Source: Micromussa lordhowensis
Taxonomy: Eukaryota; Cnidaria; Anthozoa; Scleractinia; Lobophylliidae
Length of the DNA: 64,000 nucleotides
Direction: 5' to 3'
Assembly: GCA_964020085.1 (NCBI GenBank)
Contig: CAXHUQ010000685.1
Location: 1 to 64,000 of the forward strand
The first letter of the stretch is position 1, and every line of letters starts with the position of its first letter. The position numbers and the translations under genes were made by a program. Below are positions 63,444-64,000 of the stretch, piece by piece. The notes below the pieces were generated by a model. That model ran no database searches. It was not told the origin of the DNA and was given only the letters and a program-made list of their open reading frames with translations.

Positions 63444-64000
63444 TTCTTGTGAAGAAATGTCTAACTAAGGTGATATGTTTTGTTTAAAGACGGCTGAGAC
63501 ATTTGATAGATTCCAGCAATGCACCAAGGAAATGTTTTCCGTTACGTTTAAATCATCTCCTTAAAACCGGTTTGACCTGATCGCAACGAGCTAAGTCCGC
63601 CATTTTGAATCATCAAATCCAACCGGTCTCGAACCCAGTCTGACCGGTTTGACAGTGCACCCTCATTGGTTCTCAGACAAGTCTTTGTTCTTTCTCTATA
63701 TAAGCGCGATATCACCCGGATGGTTGGGCGGTACGTTCACTCCACTACAACACACACATCTCTCTTAAAAACTCATGCAATATTCAATAATAAAACTCTT
63801 AAAACAACACTAGTTTAACAGTATTCTCTCTCTCAATTTCCTTCACATGTACCTACATGGCCTGCATCTGAATGTGAATGCAGGTTCATAATGGGGAGAA
63901 AGCGTGCAAGACTTTCATGCCAAATGGACAGCGAGATCTTTGAGTCCACAGCTTCTTCCGCTATAGTTTTCCCCTTCTTCTGGCCTCTTCTATAAAATGT
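63444..64000 (+). repeat. Array unit 44 (zone V, type B, cut by the window edge)
   Basis: The first 557 bp only, ending in the second TATA region. It has CAACACTAG (private) and GTCCACAGC, and GACAGCGAG instead of the zone V GATAGCGAG. Confidence 0.97.

Larger units (their letters stand above)
1..64000 (+). repeat. Tandem array (megasatellite) of a ~1.47-kb unit, 43 full units plus a partial one
   Basis: The same sequence recurs in one orientation from the first to the last base. Taking TTCTTGTGAAGAAATG as unit start, starts fall at 1, 1470, 2941, 4406, 5871, 7337, 8813 and so on to 63444. Most units are 1471 or 1472 bp. Units 3 and 4 are 1465 bp because they lack a 6-bp CTCTTA-type insertion at about base 318 of the unit, and units 6 and 8 are 1476 bp. 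Differences are mostly substitutions shared by groups of units, plus length changes in one G/A homopolymer. The last ~300 bp of each unit contain no indels except a 1-bp loss in unit 33. No edge of the array is visible. I do not recognise the unit as any known satellite, rDNA, histone or snRNA repeat. Confidence 0.99.

Noticed and set aside
1..64000. CRISPR array or prokaryotic repeat
   Set aside because: Unit length (1.47 kb), identical non-spacer content, lack of bacterial genes, and eukaryotic promoter and splice-like signals all exclude it.

Overview
The window is one uninterrupted head-to-tail tandem array of a unit of about 1.47 kb. It holds 43 full-length units plus a 557-bp partial unit at the right edge, all in the same orientation. 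No unique flanking DNA is present, so the array continues beyond both ends. Units differ from one another at only a few dozen diagnostic sites and small indels. Spacing is 1465-1476 bp, except for one unit of 1651 bp that carries a 171-bp foldback transposon. The DNA is eukaryotic in character: A+T-rich, with TATA and CCAAT boxes, a near-consensus splice donor, AATAAA motifs, a MITE-like element, and no bacterial gene organisation. Motifs such as CAACATGGCGGCC and the foldback element that begins CATCCTCGGAGACCC look to me like repeats of stony corals or other anthozoans. That is recognition from memory, not a search result.

Layout of one unit (positions in unit 1). Bases 121-210 hold three ACCGGT motifs (Grainyhead/CP2-like) and a YY1-like motif. 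They are followed by an inverted CCAAT box (222-226) and a TATATAAG box (254-261). A second TATA box (546-552) precedes a short ORF with a signal-peptide-like N-terminus (ATG at 694), which ends at a strong splice donor (777). Downstream lie a G/A homopolymer tract, a possible splice acceptor (869-870), an E2F-like site (1060-1070), a third TATA-like box (1108-1114) and an 81-codon ORF (1168-1413). That ORF overlaps a 40-bp near-palindrome. No recognisable conserved protein, rRNA, tRNA or spliceosomal RNA gene was found. The open frames are short, and I treat them as unproven.

Layout of the array. Diagnostic variants define zones. Zone I is units 1-5. Zone II is units 6-14. Zone III is units 15-24, with an alternating two-unit pattern in 19-24. 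Zone IV is units 25-29 and 32. Zone V is units 30-31 and 35-44, with two unit types, A and B, interleaved. Units 33 and 34 are mosaics at the IV/V boundary, and unit 33 carries the transposon. This pattern is expected from repeated unequal exchange and gene conversion. The units may be a transcribed multicopy gene (a small secreted peptide or a non-coding RNA) or a megasatellite that captured promoter-like DNA. The sequence alone does not decide.
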